Numbered from the stretch's first letter, positions 15,209 through 25,226 are shown. The stretch is DNA of 64,000 nt from Streptomyces sp. CC0208 (GCF_003443735.1 NZ_CP031969.1:7254001-7318000), one strand, 5' to 3'. The notes: generated by a model from the letters alone, not told the origin. Made by a program: numbers and translations.

Positions 15209-17686
15209 ATGTCACGCACCCGCTGGAGACTCGGTCTCGGCGCCACCGCCTTCCTGGTGGCCGCCGGCCTGGTCCCCGCCCCCGCCCATGCCGAGGACGT
15301 CACCGACTACACGATCACCGTTGACCCGGCCGCTAAGGGCGCGAAGATCGACGACACGATGTACGGCGTCTTCTTCGAGGACATCAACCGGGCCGCCGAC
15401 GGCGGTCTGTACGCCGAGCTCGTGCAGAACCGGTCCTTCGAGTACTCGACCGCCGACAACTCCTCGTACACCCCGCTGACCTCGTGGACGGTGCAGGGCA
15501 CCGCCCAGGCGCTGAACGACGGCGGGCGCCTCAACGAGCGCAACCGCACCTACCTCTCCCTGGCCGCCGGTTCGTCCGTCACGAACGCCGGATACAACAC
15601 CGGCATCCACGTGGACGAGGGCAAGAAGTACGACTTCTCGGTGTGGGCCCGCGCGGACGCCGGTACGACTCTCACGATCTCCTTGCAGGACGCCGACGGC
15701 ACGCTCGCCACAGCCCGCAAGGTCGCCGTGACGAAGAGCGGCTGGGCCCAGTACAAGGCCACCTTCACCGTGGCAAGGACCAGCAGCAACGGCCGTCTGA
15801 CCGTGGCCTCCTCCGCCGCGGCCGCCCTCGACATGGTCTCCCTCTTCCCGCGCGACACCTACCGCGGTGAGCCCAACGGCCTGCGCAAGGACCTCGCCGA
15901 GAAGATCGCCGCCCTGCACCCGGGCTTCGTGCGCTTCCCGGGCGGCTGCCTGGTCAACACGGGGTCCATGGAGGATTACAGCCAGGCCTCCGGCTGGCAG
16001 CGCAAGCGCTCGTACCAGTGGAAGGACACCGTCGGCCCGGTCGAGCAGCGGGCGACCAACGCCAACTTCTGGGGCTACAACCAGAGTTACGGCATCGGCT
16101 ACTACGAGTACTTCCGCCTCTCCGAGGACATCGGCGCCATGCCACTGCCCGTCGTCCCCGCCCTGGTGACCGGCTGCGGCCAGAACAAGGCCGTCGTCGA
16201 CGAGGCTCTGCTCAGGCGGCACATCCAGGACACCCTCGACCTCATCGAGTTCGCCAACGGCCCGGCGAGCTCCAAGTGGGGCAAGGTGCGGGCGAGGATG
16301 GGCCACGCCAAGCCCTTCCATCTCACCCACATCGAGGTCGGCAACGAGGAGAACCTGCCCGACGAGTTCTTCGCCCGGTTCAAGGAGTTCCGCGCCGCCA
16401 TCCAGGCGAAGTACCCGGACATCCAGGTGATCTCCAACTCCGGCCCGGACGACTCCGGTACGACCTTCGACACGGCCTGGCAGCTCAACAAGGACGCCAA
16501 GGTCGACATGGTCGACGAGCACTACTACAACAGCGCGCGGTGGTTCCTCCAGAACAACGACCGCTACGACTCCTACGACCGCAGCGGCCCGAAGGTCTTC
16601 CTCGGCGAGTACGCCTCCCAGGGCAACACCTTCAAGAACGGCCTCACCGAGGCCGCGTTCATGACCGGCCTGGAACGCAACGCCGACGTCGTCAAACTCG
16701 CCTCCTACGCCCCGCTGTTCGCCAACGAGGACTACGTCCAGTGGCGCCCGGACCTCATCTGGTTCAACAACCACGCCTCCTGGAGCTCCGCCAACTACGA
16801 GGTCCAGAAGCTGTTCATGAACAACGTCGGCGACCGCGTGGTGCCCTCGACAGCCACCGGAACGCCCTCGCTGCTCGCCCCGATCACCGGCGCCGTGGGC
16901 CTGTCGACGTGGGCGACGACGGCGGCGTACGACGACGTGAGGGTCACGGATGCCGACGGCCGGGCGCTGCTCACCGATGACTTCTCCTCCGGCGCCTCGC
17001 AGTGGACCCACACCGGCGGCGGCAGCTGGAGCGTCCAGGACGGGCAGTACGTGCAGACCGACGTGAACGCCGAGAACACCATGGTCTCGGCCGGCGACCC
17101 GTCCTGGCACGACTACGACCTGAAGGTGAAGGCCACCAAGAAGGCCGGCAAGGAGGGCTTCCTCGTCGCCTTCGGCGTGAAGGACACGGGCAACTACTAC
17201 TGGTGGAACATCGGCGGCTGGAACAACACCCAGACCGCCGTCGAACAGGCCGTGGACGGCGGCAAGTCGACGCTGATCTCGAAGCCCGGGTCGGTCGAGA
17301 CCGGCCGGGCCTACGACATCGACGTCAAGGTGCGCGGCCGCCAGGTGACCCTCTACCTTGACGGACAGGAGTGGGGCAGCTTCACCGACGACAAGCCGGC
17401 CGAGCCGTTCCGCCAGGTCGTGACCAGGGACCAGAAGACCGGTGACCTGATCGTCAAGGTCGTCAACGCCCAGGACGCGGCGGCCCGTACGGCGATCGAC
17501 CTGGGCCGTGCCAAGGTCGCGTCCCGAGCCCGGGTGACCACCCTGGCGGCCGCCCCGGACGCCGTGAACAGCGAGACGTCTACCGCGGTCGCCCCGGTGA
17601 CGTCCACCTTCGACGGGGTCGCCGGGAAGTTCTCGTACACCTTCCCGGCGAACTCGGTCACCTTCCTGAGGATCAGGCAGAGGTAG
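15209..17686 (+). CDS. Secreted GH51 alpha-L-arabinofuranosidase with N- and C-terminal accessory domains
   Basis: An extracellular exo-acting enzyme releasing terminal arabinofuranose. The 825-residue precursor has a signal peptide (1-28, ending PAHA). The start of the GH51 barrel follows (MYGVFFEDINRAADGGLYAE), then an inserted carbohydrate-binding CBM4/9-like domain (about 85-215). The main catalytic barrel has the acid/base Glu in IEVGNEENLP and the nucleophile Glu in KVFLGEYAS. A concanavalin/DUF1080-like domain (about 570-720, DDFSSGASQW) precedes a terminal beta domain. The 3' end overlaps the convergent carboxymuconolactone-decarboxylase gene by 14 bases. It probably works with the GH62 enzyme, which debranches, to complete arabinan breakdown. 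Confidence 0.93.
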   Translation: MSRTRWRLGLGATAFLVAAGLVPAPAHAEDVTDYTITVDPAAKGAKIDDTMYGVFFEDINRAADGGLYAELVQNRSFEYSTADNSSYTPLTSWTVQGTAQALNDGGRLNERNRTYLSLAAGSSVTNAGYNTGIHVDEGKKYDFSVWARADAGTTLTISLQDADGTLATARKVAVTKSGWAQYKATFTVARTSSNGRLTVASSAAAALDMVSLFPRDTYRGEPNGLRKDLAEKIAALHPGFVRFPGGCLVNTGSMEDYSQASGWQRKRSYQWKDTVGPVEQRATNANFWGYNQSYGIGYYEYFRLSEDIGAMPLPVVPALVTGCGQNKAVVDEALLRRHIQDTLDLIEFANGPASSKWGKVRARMGHAKPFHLTHIEVGNEENLPDEFFARFKEFRAAIQAKYPDIQVISNSGPDDSGTTFDTAWQLNKDAKVDMVDEHYYNSARWFLQNNDRYDSYDRSGPKVFLGEYASQGNTFKNGLTEAAFMTGLERNADVVKLASYAPLFANEDYVQWRPDLIWFNNHASWSSANYEVQKLFMNNVGDRVVPSTATGTPSLLAPITGAVGLSTWATTAAYDDVRVTDADGRALLTDDFSSGASQWTHTGGGSWSVQDGQYVQTDVNAENTMVSAGDPSWHDYDLKVKATKKAGKEGFLVAFGVKDTGNYYWWNIGGWNNTQTAVEQAVDGGKSTLISKPGSVETGRAYDIDVKVRGRQVTLYLDGQEWGSFTDDKPAEPFRQVVTRDQKTGDLIVKVVNAQDAAARTAIDLGRAKVASRARVTTLAAAPDAVNSETSTAVAPVTSTFDGVAGKFSYTFPANSVTFLRIRQR

Positions 17687-18110
17687 CCGACGGGTCGGCG
17701 GGCTGCTGTCCGACGGGCAGCAGCCCCCGCTCGCCGAAGACCTTCTTCGCCACGGCCATGGCGTTCAGAGCCCTGGGGAAGCCGCAGTACCCGGCCGACT
17801 GCAACAGCGCCTCGACGATCTGCTCGGGGGTCAGGCCCACGTTCAGGGCCGTGTTGATGTGCACCTCCAGCTGGGTCTCACAGCCGCCGAGCGCGGTGAG
17901 CATGCCCAGTGTGACCAACTGGCGGTCCCGTGGAGCGAGCCCGGGCCGTGAGTAGATCTCGCCGAACCCCCAGGCGATGATCTGGTGGCTCATCTCCGGG
18001 CTGATGTCGGCGAGCGAGTCGACGACCCGCTGTCCCACCTCGGGGTTGACGCTGCCCAGCAGCTCCAGGCCCCGCGCGAAGCGCTCCTCGCGGGTGGTGC
18101 TCTCGCTCAT
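17673..18110 (-). CDS. Carboxymuconolactone decarboxylase (CMD/AhpD-like) family protein
   Basis: A 145-residue all-helical protein of the CMD family: FARGLELLGSVNPEV, GEIYSRPGLAPRDRQLVTLG, GGCETQLEVHINTALNVGLT, LLQSAGYCGFPRALNAM. It resembles the gamma-carboxymuconolactone decarboxylase branch, with a single Cys in GGCE and no AhpD-type CxxC pair. The exact reaction is not predictable; no aromatic-degradation genes are adjacent. ATG 18110 is used. It is convergent with the GH51 gene. Confidence 0.85.
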   Translation of the reverse strand: MSESTTREERFARGLELLGSVNPEVGQRVVDSLADISPEMSHQIIAWGFGEIYSRPGLAPRDRQLVTLGMLTALGGCETQLEVHINTALNVGLTPEQIVEALLQSAGYCGFPRALNAMAVAKKVFGERGLLPVGQQPADPSATSA

Positions 18111-18275
18111 GTCGGCTCCCTCTGCCCGTACGTCCCCCTCGGCCGTGGTTGGCCTCCGGGTCGTCCGAAGTTCACTTCACCGCCATCGACGGTCGGACAA
18201 CCAACCGTAAGCACCCATGGTCTAAATCGGCGCAGTGACAACGCACGGGGTGAACACCCCGGACGGGGGCCTGAA

Positions 18276-20876
18276 TTGACCAGTCAACAGGGCGTGCGAC
18301 CGACCGTCCCGCCCGAACCGAAAACAGCCGACGACCTCACGGGGGAGCGACTGCGGCCCGGACCGGGGCAGGCCGCCCTGCTCGCGGCGGCCGTCACCGT
18401 CGTCGTGCTCTGCGCGGCCGACGCCGTCGCCCGCAGCTACCCCTTCGGGCCGCGCACCAGGAACGTCAACGACCTGGGCAACCAGTACGTGCCCTTCCAC
18501 GCGCACCTGTGGGACCTGCTGCACGGGCGGGCCACCGGCGGGCTGCTGGTCAACTGGCAGTCGGGGTTCGGCACCAGTTTCCTGCCCGACCTCGGCACCT
18601 ACCTCACCAGCCCGTTCGCGCTGCTCGTGGCGGTGTTCCCGCGGGACGAGATCGATCTCGCGGTGTACGTGATCACTGTGCTGAAGATCGCGTGCGCCGG
18701 TGCCGCCATGGCCTGGCTGCTGCTGAGGCTGCGGCCCGGGGGCTGGTGGGCGGCGGGCCTGCTGGGCGCGTCCTACGCGCTGTGCGGCTGGACCGTGGCG
18801 ACCGCCTCGTACAACCTCATGTGGCTCGACGGGCTGATCGCCCTGCCGCTGCTGTGCCTGGTCGGCGAGTGGGTCCTGAGCGGCCGGCGTCCGTTCCTCG
18901 GGGTGCTGGTGGTGACGGCCGCCTGGGTCGCCAACTTCTACACGGCCTACATGGCCACCCTCGCCGCCGCTCTGGTGTTCCTGCTGCGGCTGTGGCTGGC
19001 CGACCTGCCGCGCCGCCGCAGGCTCACCGCGGCGGGCCGGGCCGCCTTGACCTTCGCCCTCGGCATCGGCCTGGCCGCACCCCTGGTGACGGTCGTCTAC
19101 TTCGGCAGCGCGCACGCCTCCGAGGGCCGGTTCACGCGGTTCGCGCCGGTGGGCACGCAGGACCTGCTGGCCCGGCTGCTGCCGACGACGTACAGCTTCG
19201 GCTCCCCTGCGCTCTTCGTGGGCACCACGGCACTGCTGCTCGCCCTCGCCCTGCCCTTCCACCGGGCGGCTCCGCCCCGGGTGCGCGCCGGGTGGACGCT
19301 GCTGGTGGTCGTCGTGACCCTGTCGATGCAGTGGGGTCCGACCCATCTGATGTGGCACGCCTTCGCCGAGCCGCAGGGCAGCTCCTACCGCCAGACCTTC
19401 GTGGTGTGCGCCCTGCTGGTGATCGCGGCCTGGCACGCGCTCTCCTACGGCCCCCTCGACCGGCGGGCACTGGGCGCGGCGGCCGGACTGCTCGCGCTGA
19501 TCGCCCTCGTCGCGAGCGGCAGCCGGCTGGTCCGTTCGTTCACGTGGCCGGTGCTCCTGACGGCGGCCGTGGGTGCGCTGCTCGGGCTGGTCCTGCTCGG
19601 CCGGGCGCGGCCCGTGCTGCGCATGGCCCCGGCCGCGCTGGCCGCCGTACTGCTCGTAGGAGCGCAGCTGGGCGAGGCCACCGCCACCTCCGCCGTGGCC
19701 ACCCGGATGCGGTTCGGGCACATGGACGACTACGCCCCCTGGGGCCGGCGGCAGCAGGACCAGGCAGACGCGATCGCGCAGGCCGACGGCTGGCCCCGCT
19801 ACCGCACCGACCCGGGCCGCGAGCAGACCGTCGGCAACGACCCGCTGGAGGTCGGCGGGCAGGGCGCCCAGTACTACAGCAGCCACACCTCGGCCGTGCT
19901 CAGCAGCACGCTCACCGCCCTCGGCGGCGGCTGGACGTCCGGCGGCCGCAGCCTCCAGAGCCTGGACAACGCGGTCACGGACGCGATCTTCTCCGTCGGC
20001 GCCCGGGTGCACTCCCCGCCGGACCCGCACCAGAACTGGTTCCCGCAGGACGGCACCGGGGAGACCGTGACCCGCGAGGACGTCCCGCCCCTGGTGACGG
20101 TACGGCCGTCCGCCGCGACCGGTGGCTTCGGCCCTTCGCCGTACCGCAACCAGGAGCTGCTGCTGGGTGCCCGTGTCTACACCCTGCCGCGCATCACCGT
20201 GCTCAACGCAGCCGGGAAGGACGCGGACCGCAGCACCGACCGGCGCCAGGGCGTGCGGGTGGGAGGAAAGGCGACGATCAGCGCCCGGTGCCGGGCGGGC
20301 AGCGAGGTCTACCTCTGGGCTCCGCACTTCGCGGGCACCGCACGGCTCTCCGGGCCCTCCGCCCGCGGCCTGACGGGACGGTTCCGGGCCGACTGGCGGC
20401 CCCTCACCAAGATCGCCGCGATGGAGCGGCTCGGCACGGTCCCGGACTCCGGGCGCCTCACGATCGAGCTGTCCGCGAGCCGGCTGGGCGTCGTGCCGGA
20501 CCAGGCGGTCGGCTGCCTGGACACCGGGCGCCTGCACGCCGTCGTGCGGCGGCTCAAGGCCTCCGGTGCCACGAAGGTGACCGTCTCCGGCTCCGGCGGC
20601 ACGATCAGGGCCGAGCTTCCGGCGGCCAGCAGGGGTGTCGCCGTCGTGGCCGCGCCCCGGATCGCCGGCTGGCGCTGCGCCGCCGGTGACGCGGCCGCCG
20701 TACCCGCGAAGGAGTACCACGGCCTGGTCGCCGTGCCGCTCGACGGCACCTCTACCCGAGTCACCTGCGTTTTCCATCCACCCGGGCTGCGATTGGGCAC
20801 GGCGGCCGGGGGCGGTTCGCTCGTGGCTCTCGCCGGGTTCGGTGTGTTCAGGGCTGTGCGCAGGAGGGGGGCGTGA
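18276..20876 (+). CDS. YfhO-family polytopic membrane protein
   Basis: A large integral membrane protein (866 residues) with about 12 hydrophobic helices in residues 30-480, then a long beta-rich extracytoplasmic domain, and a final helix (LVALAGFGVFRAV). The family signature NDLGNQYVPFHAHLWDLLHG near the N-terminus matches YfhO, a GT-C-fold group; B. subtilis YfhO is linked to glycosylation of cell-wall polymers. The substrate is unknown here. TTG 18276 is proposed because GGGGG precedes it; GTG 18294 is the alternative. It is an isolated gene; its stop codon abuts the ARG box of the arginine operon. Confidence 0.8.
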   Translation: MTSQQGVRPTVPPEPKTADDLTGERLRPGPGQAALLAAAVTVVVLCAADAVARSYPFGPRTRNVNDLGNQYVPFHAHLWDLLHGRATGGLLVNWQSGFGTSFLPDLGTYLTSPFALLVAVFPRDEIDLAVYVITVLKIACAGAAMAWLLLRLRPGGWWAAGLLGASYALCGWTVATASYNLMWLDGLIALPLLCLVGEWVLSGRRPFLGVLVVTAAWVANFYTAYMATLAAALVFLLRLWLADLPRRRRLTAAGRAALTFALGIGLAAPLVTVVYFGSAHASEGRFTRFAPVGTQDLLARLLPTTYSFGSPALFVGTTALLLALALPFHRAAPPRVRAGWTLLVVVVTLSMQWGPTHLMWHAFAEPQGSSYRQTFVVCALLVIAAWHALSYGPLDRRALGAAAGLLALIALVASGSRLVRSFTWPVLLTAAVGALLGLVLLGRARPVLRMAPAALAAVLLVGAQLGEATATSAVATRMRFGHMDDYAPWGRRQQDQADAIAQADGWPRYRTDPGREQTVGNDPLEVGGQGAQYYSSHTSAVLSSTLTALGGGWTSGGRSLQSLDNAVTDAIFSVGARVHSPPDPHQNWFPQDGTGETVTREDVPPLVTVRPSAATGGFGPSPYRNQELLLGARVYTLPRITVLNAAGKDADRSTDRRQGVRVGGKATISARCRAGSEVYLWAPHFAGTARLSGPSARGLTGRFRADWRPLTKIAAMERLGTVPDSGRLTIELSASRLGVVPDQAVGCLDTGRLHAVVRRLKASGATKVTVSGSGGTIRAELPAASRGVAVVAAPRIAGWRCAAGDAAAVPAKEYHGLVAVPLDGTSTRVTCVFHPPGLRLGTAAGGGSLVALAGFGVFRAVRRRGA

Positions 20877-20877
20877 G

Positions 20878-20917
20878 TATGCATTCGGTTGCATAAACGT
20901 GCAGCGAAACGTATAGT
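20878..20917 (+). promoter_or_regulatory. argC promoter and ARG box (ArgR operator)
   Basis: TTGCAT (20889-20894), 17-base spacer, TATAGT (20912-20917). A perfect dyad TATGCA-N6-TGCATA (20878-20895) overlaps the -35 box. The argH promoter has the same ATGCA-N6-TGCAT geometry. ArgR with arginine should repress the operon here. Confidence 0.8.
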
Positions 20918-20941
20918 CATGCCATCCAGGAGGAGGATGAC

Positions 20942-21970
20942 ATGGCGGTACGTGCGGCGGTGGCCGGAGCGAGCGGATACGCGGGCGGTGAGGTCCTGCG
21001 ACTGCTCCTCGCGCACCCCGAGGTCGAGGTCGGCGCGCTGACCGGCAACTCCAACGCCGGGCAGAAGCTCGGCGCGCTCCAGCCCCACCTGCTGCCGCTG
21101 GCCGACCGGGTGCTCCAGGAGACCACGGCCGACGTCCTCGCCGGACACGACGTCGTCTTCCTCGCCCTGCCCCACGGACAGTCCGCCGCCGTCGCCGAAC
21201 AGCTCGGCCCGGACGTCCTCGTCGTCGACATGGGCGCCGACTTCCGGCTGAAGGACGCGGCCGACTGGGAGAAGTTCTACGGCTCCGCGCACGCCGGCAC
21301 CTGGCCCTACGGCCTCCCGGAACTGCCCGGTGCCCGCGCCGCGCTGGAGGGGACCAGGCGGATCGCGGTGCCCGGGTGCTACCCGACCGCCGTCACGCTC
21401 GCCCTCTTCCCTGCCTACACCGCAGGCCTCGCCGAGAACGAGGCCGTGATCGTCGCCGCCTCCGGCACCTCCGGCGCGGGCAAGGCGCCCAAGCCGAACC
21501 TGCTGGGCAGCGAGGTCATGGGCTCCATGTCGCCGTACGGCGTCGGCGGCGGGCACCGGCACACGCCCGAGATGATCCAGAACCTCAGCGCGGCGGCCGG
21601 TGCGAAGGTGAACGTCTCCTTCACCCCGACCCTCGCGCCGATGCCCCGCGGCATCCTCGCCACGTGCAGCGCCTCCGCGAAGCCCGGCGTCACCGCCGAG
21701 TCCGTCCGCGCCGCCTACGAGAAGGCCTTCGCCGACGAGCCCTTCGTGCACCTGCTCCCCGAGGGCCAGTGGCCCGCCACGGCGTCCGTCTACGGTTCGA
21801 ACGGCGTTCAGGTGCAGGTCGCCCTCGACGAGTCCGTGGGCCGCATCATCGCGATCAGCGCCATCGACAACCTGGCCAAGGGCACCGCGGGCGGTGCCGT
21901 CCAGAGCATGAACATCGCCCTCGGTCTCCCCGAGGAGCTCGGTCTTTCCACGATCGGAGTCGCACCGTGA
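20942..21970 (+). CDS. argC: N-acetyl-gamma-glutamyl-phosphate reductase
   Basis: NADPH-dependent reduction of N-acetylglutamyl phosphate to the semialdehyde, the third step of ornithine/arginine synthesis. The 342-residue protein has the N-terminal nucleotide-binding motif AGASGYAGGEVLRLLL, the catalytic Cys in VPGCYPTAVTLAL, and the conserved GGGHRHTPEM. AGGAGGAGG lies directly before ATG 20942. It is the first gene of argCJBDR and is controlled by the ARG box upstream. Its stop overlaps the argJ start (GTGA). Confidence 0.97.
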   Translation: MAVRAAVAGASGYAGGEVLRLLLAHPEVEVGALTGNSNAGQKLGALQPHLLPLADRVLQETTADVLAGHDVVFLALPHGQSAAVAEQLGPDVLVVDMGADFRLKDAADWEKFYGSAHAGTWPYGLPELPGARAALEGTRRIAVPGCYPTAVTLALFPAYTAGLAENEAVIVAASGTSGAGKAPKPNLLGSEVMGSMSPYGVGGGHRHTPEMIQNLSAAAGAKVNVSFTPTLAPMPRGILATCSASAKPGVTAESVRAAYEKAFADEPFVHLLPEGQWPATASVYGSNGVQVQVALDESVGRIIAISAIDNLAKGTAGGAVQSMNIALGLPEELGLSTIGVAP

Positions 21971-23118
21971 GCGTCACGGCAGCCAAGGGATTCCAGGCGG
22001 CGGGCATCGCCGCCGGAATCAAGGAGAACGGCAACCCGGACCTGGCCCTCGTGGTCAACACCGGGCCCCGCCGCGCCGCCGCAGGCGTCTTCACCTCCAA
22101 CCGTGTGAAGGCCGCGCCGGTGCTGTGGTCCGAGCAGGTCCTCAAGAGCGGCGAGCTGACCGCAGTCGTACTGAACTCCGGTGGCGCCAACGCCTGTACG
22201 GGCCCCAAGGGATTCCAGGACACGCACGCGACGGCCGAGAAGGTCGCCGAGGTGCTGGAGATCGGCGCGGGTGAGGTGGCCGTCGCCTCCACCGGGCTCA
22301 TCGGCCTGCTCCTCCCGATGGACAAGCTCCTGCCGGGAGTCGAGGCCGCCGCGGCTCAGCTGTCCGAGCACGGCGGTGAGAAGGCCGCCATCGCCATCAA
22401 GACCACCGACACCGTCCACAAGACGTCCGTCGTCACTCAGGACGGCTGGACCGTCGGCGGCATGGCCAAGGGCGCGGGCATGCTCGCCCCCGGCCTCGCC
22501 ACCATGCTGGTCGTCCTCACCACCGACGCCGACCTGCCGAGTGACGTACTGGACCAGGCGCTTCGGGCCGCCACGCGTACGACCTTCGACCGGGTCGACT
22601 CCGACGGCTGCATGTCCACCAACGACACCGTGCTGCTCCTCGCCTCGGGCGCCTCCGAAGTCACCCCGGAGTACGCGGAGTTCGCCGAGGCCGTACGGAC
22701 CGTCTGTGACGACCTGGGCCAGCAGCTCATCCGGGACGCCGAGGGCGCCAGCAAGGACATCAAGATCGAGGTGGTGGGCGCCGCCAGCGAGGACGACGCC
22801 GTCGAGGTCGGGCGTTCCATCGCCCGCAACAACCTCCTCAAGTGCGCGATCCACGGCGAGGACCCCAACTGGGGCCGCGTGCTCTCCGCGATCGGCACCA
22901 CGAAGGCGGCCTTCGAGCCGGACCAGCTGAACGTCGCCATCAACGGCGTCTGGGTCTGCAAGAACGGCGGCGTCGGCGAGGACCGCGACAAGGTCGACAT
23001 GCGCTACCGCGAGGTGCACATCGTCGCCGACCTCGCCGCCGGGTCCGAGACCGCCACGATCTGGACCAACGACCTCACCGCCGACTACGTCCACGAGAAC
23101 AGCGCCTACTCGTCATGA
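21967..23118 (+). CDS. argJ: Bifunctional ornithine acetyltransferase/N-acetylglutamate synthase
   Basis: Transfers the acetyl group from N-acetylornithine to glutamate (acetyl recycling), and may also use acetyl-CoA. The 383-residue precursor is expected to cut itself before the Thr of LAPGLATML into alpha and beta chains. Other conserved parts are VLNSGGANACTG, STGLIG, KTTDT, GMAKGAGM and IHGEDPNWGRVL. GTG 21967 overlaps the argC stop and ATG of argB overlaps its own stop, so the three genes are translationally coupled. Confidence 0.97.
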   Translation: MSVTAAKGFQAAGIAAGIKENGNPDLALVVNTGPRRAAAGVFTSNRVKAAPVLWSEQVLKSGELTAVVLNSGGANACTGPKGFQDTHATAEKVAEVLEIGAGEVAVASTGLIGLLLPMDKLLPGVEAAAAQLSEHGGEKAAIAIKTTDTVHKTSVVTQDGWTVGGMAKGAGMLAPGLATMLVVLTTDADLPSDVLDQALRAATRTTFDRVDSDGCMSTNDTVLLLASGASEVTPEYAEFAEAVRTVCDDLGQQLIRDAEGASKDIKIEVVGAASEDDAVEVGRSIARNNLLKCAIHGEDPNWGRVLSAIGTTKAAFEPDQLNVAINGVWVCKNGGVGEDRDKVDMRYREVHIVADLAAGSETATIWTNDLTADYVHENSAYSS

Positions 23119-24023
23119 GCACCACGCGAAAGCACACCGCGCTCCCCAAGGCCCAGATCCTCATCGAGGCGCTGCCCTGGCTGGTCCGCCACAACGGCAA
23201 GACCGTCGTCATCAAGTTCGGCGGCAACGCCATGATCGACGAGGACCTGAAGGCCGCCTTCGCCCAGGACGTCGTCTTCCTGCACCACGCGGGACTCAAG
23301 CCGGTCGTCGTGCACGGCGGCGGCCCGCAGATCAGCGCGGCCCTCGACAAGCACGGCATCGTCAGCGAGTTCAAGGCCGGCCTGCGCGTCACCACCGAGG
23401 ACGCCATGGACGTCGTACGGATGGTGCTCGCCGGGCAGGTGCAGCGCGAGCTGGTCAACCTGCTCAACCAGCACGGGCCCCTCGCCGTCGGGTTGACCGG
23501 CGAGGACGCGCACACCATCAGCGCCACCAAGCACCAGCCCGAGATCGACGGCGAGTTGGTCGACATCGGGCGGGTCGGCGAGATCACCGCGATCGACACG
23601 GGCGCGATCCAGGCGCTGCTCGCCGACGGCCGGATCCCGGTCGTCTCCTCGATCGCCCGGAGCCAGGACGACGGACATGTCTACAACGTCAATGCTGATA
23701 CGGCGGCTGCGGCACTCGCTGCTGCTCTGGACGCCGAAACCCTCATGGTCCTCACGGACGTCGAGGGCCTCTACGAGGACTGGCCCCACAGCGACGAGGT
23801 GATCAGCCGCCTCACGGCTTCCCAACTGGAGAAGCTGCTGCCGGAGCTGAGCTCCGGCATGGTCCCGAAGATGGAGGGCTGTCTGCACGCCGTGCGCAAC
23901 GGCGTGACCACGGCCCGGGTCATCGACGGGCGGGTCCAGCACTCGATCCTGCTGGAGATCTTCACCGACGAGGGCATCGGCACGATGGTCGTGCCGGACG
24001 CGCAAGAGGGGGATGCCGTATGA
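23115..24023 (+). CDS. argB: Acetylglutamate kinase
   Basis: Phosphorylates N-acetylglutamate, the committed step, and is usually the arginine-feedback-controlled enzyme in organisms with the acetyl-recycling pathway. The 302-residue amino-acid-kinase fold shows VVIKFGGNAM, PVVVHGGGPQI, SIARSQDDGHVYNVNADTAA and SSGMVPKMEGCLHAVRNGV. The N-terminal extension ahead of the first strand (HTALPKAQILIEALPWLVRH) resembles the helix that makes arginine-sensitive hexamers. Starts and stops overlap argJ and argD by ATGA. Confidence 0.97.
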   Translation: MSTTRKHTALPKAQILIEALPWLVRHNGKTVVIKFGGNAMIDEDLKAAFAQDVVFLHHAGLKPVVVHGGGPQISAALDKHGIVSEFKAGLRVTTEDAMDVVRMVLAGQVQRELVNLLNQHGPLAVGLTGEDAHTISATKHQPEIDGELVDIGRVGEITAIDTGAIQALLADGRIPVVSSIARSQDDGHVYNVNADTAAAALAAALDAETLMVLTDVEGLYEDWPHSDEVISRLTASQLEKLLPELSSGMVPKMEGCLHAVRNGVTTARVIDGRVQHSILLEIFTDEGIGTMVVPDAQEGDAV

Positions 24024-25207
24024 CCGACAATCAGGAGCTCACCCAGCGCTGGCAGGGCTCGCTCATGAACAACTACGGCACCCCCCGGCTCCCTCTCGTC
24101 CGTGGCGAGGGACTCAAGGTGTGGGACAGCGAGGGCAGGCAGTACCTCGACTTCGTCGGCGGCATCGCGACCAACGCGCTCGGCCACGCCCACCCGGCGA
24201 TCGTCGAGGCCGTGAGCAAGCAGATCGCCTCCCTCGGCCACATCTCCAACTTCTTCATGGCGGAGCCCACCGTCGCCCTCGCCGAGCGGCTGCTCCAGCT
24301 CTTCGGCCGGGACGGCAAGGTCTTCTTCTGCAACTCCGGCGCCGAGTCCGTCGAGGCCGCCTTCAAGATCGGCCGGCTGACCGGGCGCACCCACATGGTG
24401 GCCACCGAGGGCGGCTTCCACGGCCGGACCATGGGCGCCCTCGCGCTCACCGGCCAGCCCGCCAAGAAGACCCCCTTCCTGCCGCTGCCCGCCGACGTCA
24501 CGCATGTGCCGTACGGCGACGCGCAGGCGCTGGCCGCCGCGGTCACCGAGGACACCGCGCTCGTCGTCATCGAGCCCATCCAGGGCGAGAACGGTGTCGT
24601 GGTGCCTCCGGCCGGCTACCTCAAGGCGGCCCGGGCGATCACGGCGGCCAAGGGCGCGCTGCTGGTCCTCGACGAGGTGCAGACCGGCATCGGCCGTACC
24701 GGACACTGGTTCGAGTACCAGGCCCACGAAGGCGTGCTGCCGGACGTGGTCACCCTCGCCAAGCAGCTCGGCGGCGGACTTCCGCTCGGCGCGACCGTCG
24801 CCTTCGGGCGGGCCGCGGAGCTGCTCCAGCCGGGGCAGCACGGGACGACCTTCGGCGGGAACCCGGTCGCGTGCGCCGCGGGACTCGCCGTTCTCGACAC
24901 CATCGAGAACGACGGGTTGCTGGAGAACGTCAAGCGGCAGAGCGAGAAGCTGCGGGACGGAATCGAGTCACTGGGGCACCCGCTGGTCGACCATGTCCGG
25001 GGTGCGGGACTCCTCCTGGGTATCGTGCTCACCGAGCCGCTCGCACCGCAGGTGCAGAAGGCGGCTCAGGACGCCGGTTTCCTGGTGAACGCGCCCGCCC
25101 CCGATGTCGTACGACTGATGCCGCCGCTGAACCTCGGCGACGACGAAGTGGACGCGCTTCTTCAGGCTCTCCCCGGCATCCTGGGTGCCGCCGAGGGAGA
25201 CGGATGA
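24020..25207 (+). CDS. argD: Acetylornithine aminotransferase
   Basis: A PLP-dependent class III aminotransferase converting N-acetylglutamate semialdehyde to N-acetylornithine. 395 residues. Motifs: NSGAESVEAAFKIGR, the FHGRTMGALALT region, LVLDEVQTGIGRTG, and the PLP lysine in TLAKQLGGGLPLGA. The start overlaps the argB stop (ATGA). argR follows 19 bases after its stop. Confidence 0.97.
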   Translation: MTDNQELTQRWQGSLMNNYGTPRLPLVRGEGLKVWDSEGRQYLDFVGGIATNALGHAHPAIVEAVSKQIASLGHISNFFMAEPTVALAERLLQLFGRDGKVFFCNSGAESVEAAFKIGRLTGRTHMVATEGGFHGRTMGALALTGQPAKKTPFLPLPADVTHVPYGDAQALAAAVTEDTALVVIEPIQGENGVVVPPAGYLKAARAITAAKGALLVLDEVQTGIGRTGHWFEYQAHEGVLPDVVTLAKQLGGGLPLGATVAFGRAAELLQPGQHGTTFGGNPVACAAGLAVLDTIENDGLLENVKRQSEKLRDGIESLGHPLVDHVRGAGLLLGIVLTEPLAPQVQKAAQDAGFLVNAPAPDVVRLMPPLNLGDDEVDALLQALPGILGAAEGDG

Positions 25208-25226
25208 TCCGGAGAATGAGACGACG

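Noticed and set aside
15212..17110. 632-codon open frame on the minus strand opposite the GH51 gene
   Set aside because: Shadow of the arabinofuranosidase, which has a signal peptide, catalytic residues and a promoter.
18222..20894. 890-codon open frame on the minus strand opposite the YfhO gene
   Set aside because: Its Gly/Gln/Arg-rich composition with no hydrophobic core is typical of an antisense shadow; the plus strand encodes a clear membrane protein.
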